Assembly (NCBI GenBank): GCA_963556195.1
Contig: OY744536.1
Location: 341,001 to 405,000 of the forward strand
DNA from: Sepiola atlantica
Taxonomy: Eukaryota; Mollusca; Cephalopoda; Sepiida; Sepiolidae
Length of the DNA stretch: 64,000 nucleotides
Direction: 5' to 3'
Part shown: positions 46,339-59,247 of the stretch, in pieces
How positions within the stretch are numbered: position 1 is the first letter of the stretch
Layout of the letters: each line of letters begins with the position of its first letter
Program-made: the position numbers and the translations under genes
Notes under the pieces: model-generated
Database searches by the model: none
What the model was told of the DNA's origin: nothing
Seen by the model: the letters and a program-made list of their open reading frames with translations, nothing else

Positions 46339-46345
<7 letters not shown>
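46160..46345 (+). mobile_element. tRNA-headed SINE carrying a hammerhead ribozyme
   Basis: The tRNA-like head has an A-box TGGCCGAGTGG (46178-46188, a full match to TRGCNNAGYGG) and a B-box-like GGTTCGCGCCT (46231-46241) 42 bp on, the long spacing of Ser/Leu-type tRNAs. The head would recruit RNA polymerase III. A hammerhead follows at 46267-46312 and an AT-rich tail runs into (TA)n from about 46345. No protein is encoded. Movement would depend on enzymes from another element. The same head-ribozyme order, with a decayed head, occurs at 47818-48143. Confidence 0.65.
46267..46312 (+). ncRNA. Hammerhead ribozyme within tRNA-like SINE
   Basis: CTGATGA is at 46273-46279. Stem II is GAGC/GCTT (one G-T pair) with loop AATAA. 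GAAA is at 46293-46296. Stem III is in CGCTAGCG (46297-46304). U16.1 is T46305 and H17 is C46306, giving the classical GTC site. Stem I pairs CCTGCA (46267-46272) with TGTAGG (46307-46312), six pairs including one G-T. Every conserved core position is present. Confidence 0.85.

Positions 46346-46412
<67 letters not shown>
46345..46412. repeat. (TA)n microsatellite
   Basis: TA tract at the end of the SINE tail. Confidence 0.95.
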
Positions 46413-46414
<2 letters not shown>

Positions 46415-46419
46415 TTATT

Positions 46420-47250
46420 TGTTTATTTTGATTATAATTATTATCGATGGAAAATCAAAATAATGTATAGTGTTCTTTGAAATAATATACTTACCTTGAA
46501 CAACCTGAGTAATTTTCATGCATATCAGTCGAGAATACGTGCTCGACGATCAGTCCGACAGACTGTGGGCCGTTGTGATTTCTTCTGGCCCTGCTCTGTT
46601 GGACTGAGGTATGGTTCTGTTCAGTCTCAAAACAAGATTTTATTTTCTCTTTTAGAAGGGGTTAGTTTATTACTATTAGCCTGAGGCGCCGCTACCGAGG
46701 AATACCGACTGAGCTGCTCAGGCATTTTTGTGGGTTGGAGCACGCTAAACTAGGAGAGTAGAGAGTGGACCATGTGTTTACTTTCGACAGCCTCGTAACT
46801 CTCGCTTCTCTTATTTTATCCTTTAGTCCTCAGATTCCATGAGCGATGTTTCTGACAAACGGGATACATTGCTGTTTTCTGGGTCGGAATCTATCCATAT
46901 AACACTTATCGTTAGCCAGTTTTTGACCTTGAAGTAGTATTTTTAGCTCCTTACATCAAGTGGTTTCGTGCATTGTCTGGAGCGATTTCTCTTTAAAAAC
47001 CCTAGTACGCTGGCTTTTCACAACCACATCTGACCTTGTCTCAAACTTCCTTGAGAGGAGGTTAATAAACACACACGTACACACTAGTTAGTCGAGCCGC
47101 ATTGAAGAGCTGTGATACAGCGAAGCAGTCGGTGTGTGGATCACTATATAAAGCTCCCTTTTTAGGTAGAGCTTATTGTAAGGCATAGCTCATTGGGTAA
47201 AACTATGTCACGCTCCCGTCACTTGACAATAATTACATTGTAGATATCAC
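46420..47250. other. No gene recognised; LINE 3'-end remnant at about 46945-46990
   Basis: ctccttacatcaagtggttt and tgtctggagcgatttc match the complement of 36410-36450, the LINE 3' end, here on the plus strand. Nothing else is recognised. Confidence 0.45.
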
Positions 47251-47257
47251 TTACATT

Positions 47258-47420
47258 CAGCCGGTGTCGTATGATAACGCAGGGGTAGAGACGTAAACTG
47301 TCAGCTCGACGGTTGAGTTTAAATCCCGGCTTGAGTGGGTGTGTGTCAGGGTATGTTGAAAAGAAATCAATAAAGTGCTCAATCGCAAAAATGCGAGAGC
47401 TAAAACACAACTATTTATTA
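47258..47420 (+). mobile_element. tRNA-like SINE
   Basis: An A-box-like TAACGCAGGGG (47275-47285) and a B-box-like GAGTTTAAATCCC (47315-47327) are about 30 bp apart, as in ordinary tRNAs. The tail gtgtgtcaggg..gaaaagaaatcaataaag also occurs at 20503-20575. In both places the tail continues into an inverted-repeat arm. Confidence 0.6.
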
Positions 47421-47429
47421 AAAACGATA

Positions 47430-47702
47430 TGCTACATATTTCAAAGTCTACTATAGTTTCATTGACAGGGCTTGACCTTTTACCGTTTGGAAAAGGCTGT
47501 TAGAGTTTCTTGAACTCATTAGCGACTCACGAAATGAAAACAAATCGAAAAATAACTTTTTCTGATGTATTCGCTCAATCTTCGATCCGTTTTAATTTTG
47601 TGAGTCACTGACGATTTGAATGGACTCTAACGGCATTTTCTAAACAGTAAAAAGTCAATCTATGTCAATGAAACAATGTACGTCTCTAAAATATGTAAAC
47701 AG
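47430..47702. mobile_element. Foldback element beside TA tract
   Basis: The arms (about 47431-47545 and 47582-47700) are diverged inverted copies. They share tttcattgaca, ctgttagagt/ccgttagagt and cgactcac/tgactcac. A TA tract follows at 47724-47787. The SINE tail abuts its left arm, as at 20575. Confidence 0.6.
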
Positions 47703-47717
47703 ATAGTTTTTGAATAA

Positions 47718-47723
<6 letters not shown>

Positions 47724-47787
<64 letters not shown>
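47724..47787. repeat. (TA)n microsatellite
   Basis: TA tract between the foldback and the first half of the retrozyme-like unit. Confidence 0.95.
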
Positions 47788-47789
<2 letters not shown>

Positions 47790-47790
47790 T

Positions 47791-47823
47791 TTCCTGCACT
47801 GAAGAAACATCGATGTCTGTAGG
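47791..47823 (+). ncRNA. Hammerhead relic lacking stem II
   Basis: The stem I strands (CCTGCA and TGTAGG), stem III (CATCGATG) and GTC are intact. The segment from the end of CTGAAGA through stem II is deleted between short GA repeats. It should be inactive. Confidence 0.65.
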
Positions 47824-48143
47824 TAATAAATAATTAATATTTATTTACAAATATTATTAAAAGCCCCCTTTTACTAAGGCCGGGCACTCTGAGAGAATTT
47901 AATAACAAGCAGTACAACTAGCTTCATTGTGAGATCCAACACACTTTGTTGTTGTAGATCACTATTCGCTGCGTTTTAAATACCCGCCGACTTGGCATTT
48001 ACAAAGTTAAAGTCCTCCTAAACTCCAAGCTAATTTGTGTTGACTGCGAATCAGTGGCGATTTGTGATCGGATTTCACGCCTGCCGACAGTCGGAAATTA
48101 AATTCCTGCACTGAAGAGTGCGTAAGCATGAAACATCGATGTC
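47818..48143 (+). mobile_element. Retrozyme-like unit bounded by two hammerhead motifs (326 bp)
   Basis: The unit runs from the cleavage position of the relic at 47817/47818 to that of the ribozyme at 48143/48144. Both ribozymes are followed by the same tail (ggtaataaataatta, then ttatttacaaatatta or its variant). Retrozymes and related non-autonomous retroelements have this layout: a short monomer flanked by direct repeats that each hold a hammerhead. The part just before the second ribozyme (ggatttcacgcctgccgac) is related to the B-box region of the SINE at 46160-46345. Confidence 0.6.
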
Positions 48144-48149
48144 TCTAGG
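48105..48149 (+). ncRNA. Hammerhead ribozyme with GTAA tetraloop
   Basis: CTGAAGA is at 48111-48117. Stem II is GTGC/GCAT with a GTAA (GNRA-type) loop. GAAA is at 48130-48133. Stem III is in CATCGATG (48134-48141). U16.1 is T48142 and H17 is C48143. Stem I pairs CCTGCA with TCTAGG, with one C-C mismatch and one G-T pair. The core is complete. Confidence 0.75.
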
Positions 48150-48179
48150 TAATAAATAATTATTATTTATTTATAAATA

Positions 48180-48225
48180 TTATATATATATATATATACA
48201 TATATATGTATATATATATATTAAT
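48180..48225. repeat. Short (TA)n tract
   Basis: TA with CA/TG interruptions at the end of the ribozyme tail. Confidence 0.85.
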
Positions 48226-48430
48226 AATGGAGATTATGTATCTGTCTGTCTGTCTGTCTGAAGCCGAAACTCCATCAGAGTAATATTACTATTTAATTAG
48301 TCCGCCAGCTACTTCATATACTACTACAAAAACCGCCGTACACACTATACGCATTTCTCAATTTACATAATTAATTGCTTTTAAACTTCTAATAAATTAG
48401 TATTCGCAAATATACACTCATGATTGTTTT
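48226..48430 (+). repeat. Dispersed repeat copy 1 (shared with 49682-49990)
   Basis: Begins atggagattatgtatctgtc and shares ccgaaactccatcagagt, tccgccagct, acaaa.ccgccgta and later aaatatacact with 49682-49990. The TCTGTCTGTCTG start next to a TA tract resembles the TC start of a Helitron-like unit. The family is not identified. Confidence 0.6.
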
Positions 48431-49300
48431 CTTCAAATTTCCACATGCATTTACGCTATTTTGCTCGCTTATAATCTTATTTATAAATTATAATTATTTC
48501 TTTTATTATTTATATATATACATACATGAAATGAGTTACGTAGTTAATATATCTATGACGAAACTGATTGAACAGCCAGCGTTAATCCATGTAATTGGTT
48601 CCATCCCTCCGATTATTCAGTATGAACGCAAGACAGGCGCGTTATTTAAAATGTAAACAAAACGCTGGCATTTACCGTGCTACTTTTACTCTGAGTTTGT
48701 TTATTTTCTTAATCTTATTAGCCATTATGTTTTAAAACACAAATTCACTGAATCAAATTGTTTGATTAAAATAATAATTGATTTAAAAATTACTATTTTA
48801 AAACACGCACACACACATTATAACGAATTTAGTTCAGGTAAACTTTTTCTTTTCGAGAATTAAAAAACTATTCGTGTTTACTGTATTTGATTTTTTAATA
48901 CTTTCATTATAGGTACACCTTTTCCTCCGATTTTAAAAACATCCAATATTATCATTTTTTCACGACCTCAACTGAATTTATGATTTTGATTTCACCTTAT
49001 ACGCTGTTAAGCTTTTATTTACAAACTGTTTTTATTATTCCATGTTTTATTTATAAAAGATGTGATTTATTCCTTTTCTGTCAACAAAACAACTAACACA
49101 TTGTACTGGAAAACTATACAACTGATTTTAGAATCAAATTGTTTAATTAAAATGGTCATTAAACAAACACACACACAAATACACACACACAAACACACAT
49201 ATTCTAATGAATTTTAATTTAGGTAAACTCCGAGAGCATTTACATAACTAATCGTGTTCACTGTATTTGATTTTTTGGTGCTTTTTCACTTTAGGACCCG
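48430..49300. other. No gene recognised; internal duplication
   Basis: tcgtgtttactgtatttgat (48870) and tcgtgttcactgtatttgat (49251) with similar surroundings indicate a duplicated segment of about 380 bp. CA runs precede each copy. Confidence 0.45.
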
Positions 49301-49317
49301 CACTAACTTTGACCCCG

Positions 49318-49382
49318 TCGTTAGGGTTAGGATCAAGGTCACAGTGGGGGTTAGAATTAGGGTTTAGAGTTAGGGTTAGGTT
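49318..49382 (+). repeat. Interstitial telomere-like TTAGGG repeats, degenerate
   Basis: gttagggttagg, ggggttagaattagggttt and gagttagggttagg contain at least six TTAGGG or near-TTAGGG units. TTAGGG is the telomere repeat of molluscs and vertebrates. Confidence 0.6.
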
Positions 49383-49681
49383 TTTCTTTTTTTCTTCTTT
49401 TCTTTTTCTTTTCTTAACTAAAAATATGTGTATGTATGGGGGGGGGGTAAAATACAAAAATTGAGGGGGGTCCCAAAAAATGTTTTTCTTTCCTTTTAGG
49501 CTAAAAATATTTCTATTTATTAAAATTATTAAAACAAAAAAATTTTTTTTCTTTATTTTCAACTAAAAATATTCTTGGTCATAAACAAAGAAAATAAATG
49601 TCTAACCACCCAAGAAATGTGACTGGGGCTCCATCGGTTTACGCATGAGCGTTCATTTCTGACGCGGCAGCCTAGCAAAAA

Positions 49682-49990
49682 TATGGAGATTATATATCTG
49701 TCTGACTGTCTGTCTCTCCGTCTGTCTGAAACCGAAACTCCATCAGAGTTATATTACTATTTACTAGTCTGCCAGCTTCTATATATAGTACTACAAAACC
49801 GCCGTAAACATATAAATAAAGTAGAAAGAAATTTCAAGACGAGACTGCGATTAGAACGGAAAACGTGTCAACTTTTTCAAATTCCTTATATACTGTTACA
49901 AAAAGTCGCTCAGACAAAAGACGGGTTTTGCCATTTACATTATTCATTACTTTTAAACTTCAATTAAATTCCTATTTACAAATATACACT
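49682..49990 (+). repeat. Dispersed repeat copy 2 (shared with 48226-48430)
   Basis: Same order of shared words as copy 1, with an extra approximately 100 bp in the middle. The 94-codon open frame is not considered a gene. Confidence 0.6.
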
Positions 49991-50149
49991 TATAACTGCT
50001 GTTATCAAATTTACATATGTATTTACAATATTTTCCGATAAGGTGATATTAATAAAAATTATTCATACAATTAATTAAACACATTTCATTAAACAACCAG
50101 CGTGTTTTTAAACCATACTTTGAATGGCAAGTCCTGTTAAAATTGCAAA

Positions 50150-50645
50150 GTCATCCTTTCGGAAGTGACGTCATTTTGAGAGGATTTTTTTTCATATTAT
50201 AATTCTTTATTTTCATTACGTTGTTAAGGCAAGGTGTTTTTTTGTAAATTAAAGTTAAGCAAGGCATATCCCAGCCATTAGTAAATGGGTGACCATTTTG
50301 GAAAAATAAATTGCTGACTCATCCTTCCGGTCCTTCCGGAAGCGACGTCATTGTGAGAGGATTTTTTCACATTATCATTCTGTATTTTCATTACGAGGTG
50401 TTTTCTTGTAAATTGAAGTTAAGCAAGGTATATCCCGGCCATTAGTAAATGGGTGACCATTTTGGAAGAATTAATTGCTGACTACTCCTTCCGGAAGTGA
50501 ACTCACTGTGAGAGGATTTTTTCACATTATCGTACTTTATTTTCATTACGTTGTTAAGACAAGGTGTTTTGTTGTAAATTGAAGTTAAGCAACAAATATC
50601 TCGGCCATTACTAAATGGGTAACCATTTTGGAAGAATAACAAAAC
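50150..50645. repeat. Tandem repeat, three units of about 160-180 bp
   Basis: Units share cttccggaag, tgagaggatttttt, ttattttcattacg, aaggtgttttt and ccattagtaaatgggtgacc. The minus-strand open frame here reads the repeat. Confidence 0.8.
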
Positions 50646-50739
50646 TGGTTCTATGATATGACGTAGGCGCCTTCAATAGCATATTTAAACATGAGTTTTT
50701 GATATGACCGAGGCGCCTCCTAATTTTTTTCCGTTTTTT

Positions 50740-50920
50740 AACTATGTATGGGGGAGGGTAAACAATTTTTTATGGGGGGGGTCAAATGTTTTTTTTTAAC
50801 TAAAAATATTCTTATGTATGGGGGAGAGGTGGGGAGTTAATTTTTTTTTTCTGATTTTAACTGAAAATACTACTATGTATGGGGGAGGGTAAAAACAAAT
50901 TGGGGGGGGGGGTAAAAATC
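50740..50920. repeat. G-rich degenerate tandem words
   Basis: aactatgtatgggggagggt-type words occur three times within about 150 bp, separated by T-rich runs. A related word lies at 49430-49450. Confidence 0.6.
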
Positions 50921-50957
50921 TTTCCAGCTGTGGCTATTACACCTTTATCTTGTTATT

Positions 50958-53205
50958 TTATGCTAAAGAAATTGCCTATTTTAAGCTGATTAATGGCGGT
51001 TGAAACGGCGAAATGCTCTGTGCCTAGGCACAATAGCAATTGCACAGGTCAGATGGAACCATTTGATATATGCAGCTTGCTATGGAATTTCTGCGTGGAT
51101 ACGAACGTTTCTATGCCTGCGTTTTTCACTGATTCTGTGTTTGGCCATCTATCGCGGTCCTCATTTCTGTTGTGAATATATCTAGGCGATATTCGAAATG
51201 CCTTGGTCAAAACGGAATTACACAAGCATTATACACGCATCAATTACAGTTTTGAGTTGCTGTTAATTTGACCTTCATCATCCACCTTCTAGCGTTTAAA
51301 ACTTCAAGAGTGTATAGATTGTATATGATTGAAGAAAAGATTTAATAGTACAATCGGGATTCACTCTTCTTGCTAGGGCATGTCGGGACTAGCCACTTTT
51401 GTCAGGGCGGGCCTCATCGACGTACCGTCTATCCAAAATAAGTCCACAGTGAAGTGTTGAAAATTATCTGATCATTTAGGCAACCAGGACACGGACTTCT
51501 CAGATACCATGATCTCATCACGGGTCTCCACCGTCGGTCAACATATGATCTCGATATATTTTTTGGGGGGGAGGGGGGGGGTCTTACCCTTGTGTAAAGG
51601 TGCAGACGGCATACTCTACAACTGTAGCTGACATTGGAGACGGATGAAATCGCACATATGAAGGAAGTATATTTGGATAGCGAGGCTATTATGGTTATTT
51701 AGAAATGTTGTTATCTTAGTGATTCCATTGGAACAGAGGAGAAGTTGGTACTAGTATATTTTCTCGATTTATGAGTGAATTGAGTAAATTCAGAGAACGT
51801 CTGTAATTACTAACCAGCATAGCGTTATCCCAGTTAACCAAAGGAAGATTGTATCAGGAATGTTTACGCAGTGTGATGATGTATGTAAATGAAATCTGGC
51901 CAGTGGGGGTTGCATGGATATAAATTATATTTAAATTACACAATTGATCTGTAATATGAGCCTTCAAAGCCAGCTTAGATCTGATAACTTCAAAGGAAGA
52001 TTAAATCCGTACAGTATATGGAGATTTGTGTACAACACGAAACTTGGTTGGTTTGGTTACATTGAAAGGATAGATGAGAGTTCTTCCGTCAGTCAATGTA
52101 GAATAGTATAAATAGCAGAGTGAGTTGACACGGGAAGGCCAAGGAAATAATAGATTCATCTCTTACTCAGTGACTGTCCATCACTCTCACCCTCTCTTAT
52201 CAAATATTGATTTACGCATTCGCTAATAGTTTTAATGCCCCTGTGAGCATTTAGAGAAATAGTGACTCTGTCTTCAGTGTTGCTATATGCCATAAGCAAG
52301 TATGTAAATTAGATAGACAATTTTACTTTACTTATGTATTATTGATAAAGATAATATAGAAACAATAGACTTATCAGTTTTTCTTATGCAAAAATAATTT
52401 CTTAATAGATATATCACAGTTTATAAATGTTCGAATGGAATGAGGGTGGAACAAATGTCGGTTATGGTTGTGAACTAACGAGTCATGGGTACGTCTTGTA
52501 AATGGTTTTCCTTAAAATGTTTTCGCATATATTTTAATCACACAGATTACATGTTAAAATATTCCTTAGATTAGGAATAGGATTATGATTACATAAATCC
52601 ATTTGAATTGTTCTAATTAGTCGTAATTAGTAATTAAATCCCCAAGCAATTCTTCCCTTTGTAAATATAAGGCTATACCCCTAACTTCTGATCACTGTAT
52701 GTTGTATGAACCCAGCTCTTATTTTATACGGTGTATATAACTTTCGCTTCCACCCACGACTCTCTCTCTCTTTCCCTCGATGTAATGACTGTCAAAGGTA
52801 ACCAAATAACTGAGACATATGAGAAGCAGTAGAGAAAGAAAGAGAGAGAAATGGAGATATAGCAAGCAACACTAGATTAATTTGGAATTTTAGCTTTTTA
52901 TTTTCTTTATGTAACTGGTTTTGCAAACTTACATCGAGCTCAATCGGTGACCCAACCGTTCTCATCTGTTCCAGTATATGTATATATTTATTCATCAACA
53001 CACTTACACATATATTAGTTGGGGTCTCTGGTTAGAGAGCGAGAAAGGCGGTTAAAGAGAGAGGGAGAAATAAGGATATTTATTTTTTCTATTAAATTGG
53101 CTTTGGTAACTAACTTCGAGCTCCATCGGTGACCCAACCGGACTTATTTGTTCCAGTATATTTATATATGTATTCATCCACACACTTATACATATATTAG
53201 TGTTT
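50958..53205 (-). repeat. 2.2 kb dispersed repeat, copy 2
   Basis: Near-identical to 12938-15185 over its full length, including the internal duplication (52900-53010 and 53100-53205). Small indels separate the copies, for example near 51515 and 52150. The low divergence points to recent spread. As in copy 1, the left part relates to LINE sequence at 63570-63720. Confidence 0.75.
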
Positions 53206-53239
53206 GTGTCCGGTTAGAGAGTAAAATAGAGAGGCAGCG

Positions 53240-53870
53240 AGAGAAATAAGGATACAATGCGTGTGTTTGTGTCTTTGATTTTAGTATTAATACCTTTGCG
53301 GCATCAGTGTTAAACAGAAAGATGGAAGTCAAAATTGAAACTTGATGCTTTTTGTTATATATTTGTTATTAACTAAAACACGTTTTATAGAAACGCCAGC
53401 TCGTTTCGAGGAAAACATTAAATAGTTTCTTGTTTACTTTCCTCATAACCTAACTTAAACTGCCAGGTCGCCTAACAGGAAGCAAACCAGCGATAACATT
53501 CGTTTTTATTGGATGATTTTTAATAAAAAGAAAAAAGTTAGTTTTGTAAACATATTTTTCTTTTATAAATCAAATTATTTTGATTTTGTTTCTACATCAG
53601 TTTTTGCTTTAAATTTTCAAATAAAATGAAACTTTCTTTGAATGAAACCTTTTTATTATTTCATAGAGAGTAGGAAGGGTACGTGGATGCATTTTTGGAA
53701 GCACCGAAAAACTCTCGCCCCCCTTACTACGTCGTTTAGTCCTCAAATTTCAAGATTATAATCAGAATAAATATATGCTAAAATATTCACATGTAATAAA
53801 ACTAACGATAAAACATAAGACTGGAATAGTCCATCATAACACAAAGTAAATATCACTGAGTAATACTACT
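53240..53870. other. No gene recognised
   Basis: AT-rich unique sequence. Confidence 0.3.
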
Positions 53871-53879
53871 ATTTAACCG

Positions 53880-54035
53880 GCAGTGAGAGAGAAGAAGAAA
53901 GAGAAATAGAGAAGAACAAAGAGAAAGAAAAAGAAAGAAGGAAAGAGAAAGAGAAAGAAGAAAGAAATAGAGAAGAAAAAAAGAAAGAAAGAGAAAGAGA
54001 AAGTAGAAGAGAGAGAGAGAGAGATTGGGAGAAAA
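53880..54035 (+). repeat. Purine-rich (GAAA/GAGA) tract
   Basis: AGAAAG and GAGAGA runs. Ser/Leu/Phe-rich frames on the minus strand are artefacts. Confidence 0.9.
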
Positions 54036-54141
54036 GATTTTGTTCTTTTGTAAATTTAACTGACTTCGCAAAATCAAATTTTCGTGATTCAAACAATCTA
54101 ATTGGGGGTAACTTAGTGAGCCAACAAGTAATATTTTTCTA

Positions 54142-54142
<1 letters not shown>

Positions 54143-54184
<42 letters not shown>
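54143..54184. repeat. (TA)n microsatellite
   Basis: About 40 bp of TA. Confidence 0.95.
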
Positions 54185-54189
<5 letters not shown>

Positions 54190-54484
54190 TGAATGACATG
54201 ATATAATTAGAATTTACTCAGATTTTTAGCAAGCAAATTTCCCGACTGGATAACTTTTTTTGTTTTTGGAATATCATTCACTACTTGGATTGTTTTTTTT
54301 AATTGACTTCTTTGACATCTTTCTTGAAATTGTTTTAAACTTTATGACTTGGATGAACAAAAAACAAAAAGTGTGTTTTTGGCCAATATATTAGATGTTT
54401 TATATACTTTCATGTATTTTTTAATATATTTTTATAGATTTTCAAAGCTTAATTTTATTACCTGCAGTAATGTCATTGCGGTAA

Positions 54485-54533
54485 TGGTCCTATGAGGAGA
54501 ACATTTTCTTTGAAAACTCATGAGTTAAGGACG
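54485..54533 (+). ncRNA. Dead hammerhead: stems I and III intact, core box mutated
   Basis: Stem I GTCCT/AGGAC and stem III ACTC/GAGT flank GAAA (54512-54515), and the TTA cleavage site is present. The CTGATGA box reads TATGAGG. The tail runs about 150 nt to (CT)n(TA)n (54700-54840), as in the active-looking copies. Confidence 0.55.
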
Positions 54534-54694
54534 CAATATCACTCCTTGTTTGTGAACTTTTATGAAATCTGATTAATTTCTCATTTTATTCTGTCATTCA
54601 AATAATATTATTGCTTAATACACTATATTGAGCTTCGTTTTTATCTTGATAGTCTACTGGTTGAAGATATTATTTATATCTTTAAAGTATTATC

Positions 54695-55560
<866 letters not shown>

Positions 55561-55579
55561 CTAAATATTCGTCCAGTAA

Positions 55580-55985
55580 TATGGTACAAATTATTTTTTT
55601 GAAAAGACCTTCATGCCACACCTGGTCAAAGTTTTTGGATATATCAAGCGCTTCACCAAACTTATGGCCGTTAGGATATCCGCAGTAGAATGGGATTGCC
55701 TAAATCCATACTTGTTGGTAAGAAAGAATATTAGAATTTACGAGGTGGTAAACTATTGCTAGATTTATTAATGATTCAAAGATTTTAGTGAACATCTGGA
55801 GGATACTGATGGATCGATAAGCGGGCGGGTCATTTTTCACGAGAATTATTGACAACTGCTATCACAAAGGACATTTTCCAGTTTGAAGAGGGTAAGAGCC
55901 AGTTTAGCAGAATATTTGTTTACTATAGCAGGGATACGATTTGGTCCACATGCTGTATCACAGTTCTTCAGTGTGGCTAGACACA
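55580..55985 (-). pseudogene. Jockey-like LINE reverse transcriptase fragment
   Basis: On the minus strand the order is the pre-RT linker (55985-55860), then a segment equivalent to the FTKIFESLINLAIV block (about 55800-55750), then DISKNFDQVWHEGLF (about 55650-55600), the motif A region with a short deletion before it. This is the same family as 62590-64000. Frames are broken. Confidence 0.6.
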
Positions 55986-56077
55986 TATACATAATTATTT
56001 TTTCAGAGAAGGTGCAATATATATACCTACAATGAACACATACATATACACAAAATATACACATACATATACACATA

Positions 56078-57117
<1,040 letters not shown>

Positions 57118-57199
<82 letters not shown>

Positions 57200-57205
57200 G
57201 AGATG
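57118..57205. repeat. (TA)n(GA)n microsatellite
   Basis: TA then GA runs. The open frames across it are artefacts. Confidence 0.95.
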
Positions 57206-57299
57206 TGAGAGTAAGCCTTCGGCGATTCAAAACATTTTCCAAAGCAAGTTCCAAATAAAAATCACACTCCAATATGCTTGTTTACAATTATTTCAAACC

Positions 57300-57873
57300 A
57301 GCATTTATTTTAATTAATACAATACACCATAAAATTATAAATGCTGATACTCCTCAGGACAAAACAATATTTTCAAATCAGAAATATCGTAAATGCAACA
57401 CAAAATAAAAACATTAAATATATAAAAAGTTTAAGATTCCACCAAAAATAGAACAAAGTCACAAAAAATACTCAGTAATTCCCATTAAGTAGAAGCTCAA
57501 TTCTTAATACAAAATGTAAAATAACTTCAGAACGAAGGTCAAATAGCACATATGACCGCCATATTGGATAAAAGATGGTTAAAATCAGGGGAAATAATTA
57601 CAAAAAAAGAAAATTAAAATAAACGTAAAATCATCTTAAAATGCACCCGGATAAGAACAATCATGTCATTTTATTGGTACTATGCCAGAAACATGATGTT
57701 TTGCTAGAATCAGAATCATGTAATGGATTTTGATCAAAATTGAAATAAGCATTCTAGACATAAAGTTTAGCAACATTAGATGTTGATTTTAATATTCGTA
57801 ACGGATATGCAAGTGGTGAAGAGAACTTCTGTTCGGGGAATTAATTTTACCCGACTTGGGACGGGTATTCTTC

Positions 57874-57880
<7 letters not shown>
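57300..57880 (+). mobile_element. Non-autonomous Helitron-like repeat with 3' hairpin at TA tract
   Basis: Shares its body with 31060-31476. Its right end has ACCCG/CGGGT arms around an 8-base loop (57850-57867), then attcttcta and TA. Compared with the 22566 element (hairpin, tctg, CTAG), the terminal CTAG reads CTAC here, either a mutation or microsatellite slippage. The left boundary is uncertain. Confidence 0.45.

Positions 57881-57966
<86 letters not shown>
57877..57966. repeat. (TA)n microsatellite
   Basis: Target of the mariner insertion at 57967. Confidence 0.95.
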
Positions 57967-57969
<3 letters not shown>

Positions 57970-59247
57970 GGTCGGGCAGATAAATTGGAACTAATTTAAA
58001 ATGCTAATATCTTTTTTATTTTTGATCATATGATTACGGTTTTTTTTACTAAGGATCCTTAAACACTTTATTGCAAGATAGCATAATTATATTTACTCAA
58101 ATTTGTTTTAATATGGCGGAATTAGCACGAAGAATAACTATGTGCGAAATGAGACGCGCCGGGAGTTATCCTTCGGACATTGTTAAGAGCACTGGCTATG
58201 CAAAAACGACTGTCTATCGGGTTGTGGCTAATTTCGATGTCGAGTGTAAGGTTGAGAGAAGTCAGCACAGTACTCGTAGTGATCGAAAGCGTACAAACAC
58301 TTTCCTGGTGGGGCTAAAAAGGTCGATAAAGGCAGACCCAAGTCAGTCGATGTCGGAACTGGCAAAAAAGCGCAATGTGAGTCGCAGAACTATCAGCAGA
58401 GCAATCAACGAAGACCTTGGGATGAAGTCCTACGTTAGGAGACGCCATAATCTCCTCACTGCCCGTTCAAAAGCTATCAGAGTTGAAAGATTCCCCAAGC
58501 TTATCAACCATCTGAAACACAAAGGAGGACATGTGCGCATTTTTATTGATGAGAAAAAGTTCATCGTGGATGAGGTTCCAAATCGCCAGAACACTCGAGT
58601 TATTGCCCGTGACCCTTCGGAAGTTCCTCCTGTGATGCAGAGCAAAAATCCTGCTTCTGTGATGGTTTTTGCAGCTGTGGCAAGTGATGGAAAGGTGAAG
58701 CCTCCTCATTTAATCGAAGCGGGTCTTAAAATCAACACAGCGGAGTATTTGAACATTCTTAATAATGCTTTATTGCCTTGGATCCGTAGAAACTACAACT
58801 CTACGAAAGTCATGCTCATCCAAGACTCGGCACCAGTGCATGGATACAGGAAAGTCCAAGATTTCATGAAGGAGAATCTTCCCTTGTTTGTTCCGAAGGA
58901 TATTTGGCCCAGCAGCTCTCCAGATCTAAATGTTTGCGACTATTATCTATTCGGCGTCGTCGAGGGACAGACTAATGTCACTCCACACCCAAATACAAAC
59001 TCATCGAAGACAGCCATTCAACGAGCATTTCGCAATCTCGATCCCAATAAAATAAAGAGGAGCTGTTCACGGTTTTGTCAAAGAATCTCCAAAATAATTG
59101 ATGCAAAAAGTGCTCATATTGAATAATTTTGTTCAATAGACTGTAATAATTAAATAAATAAATGTTAAAATGATATTTTTCCATATTTAATCCTTTAAAT
59201 TATGAATTTTGTAAAAATAAAAAAAGTACCAATTTAGCTGCCCGACC

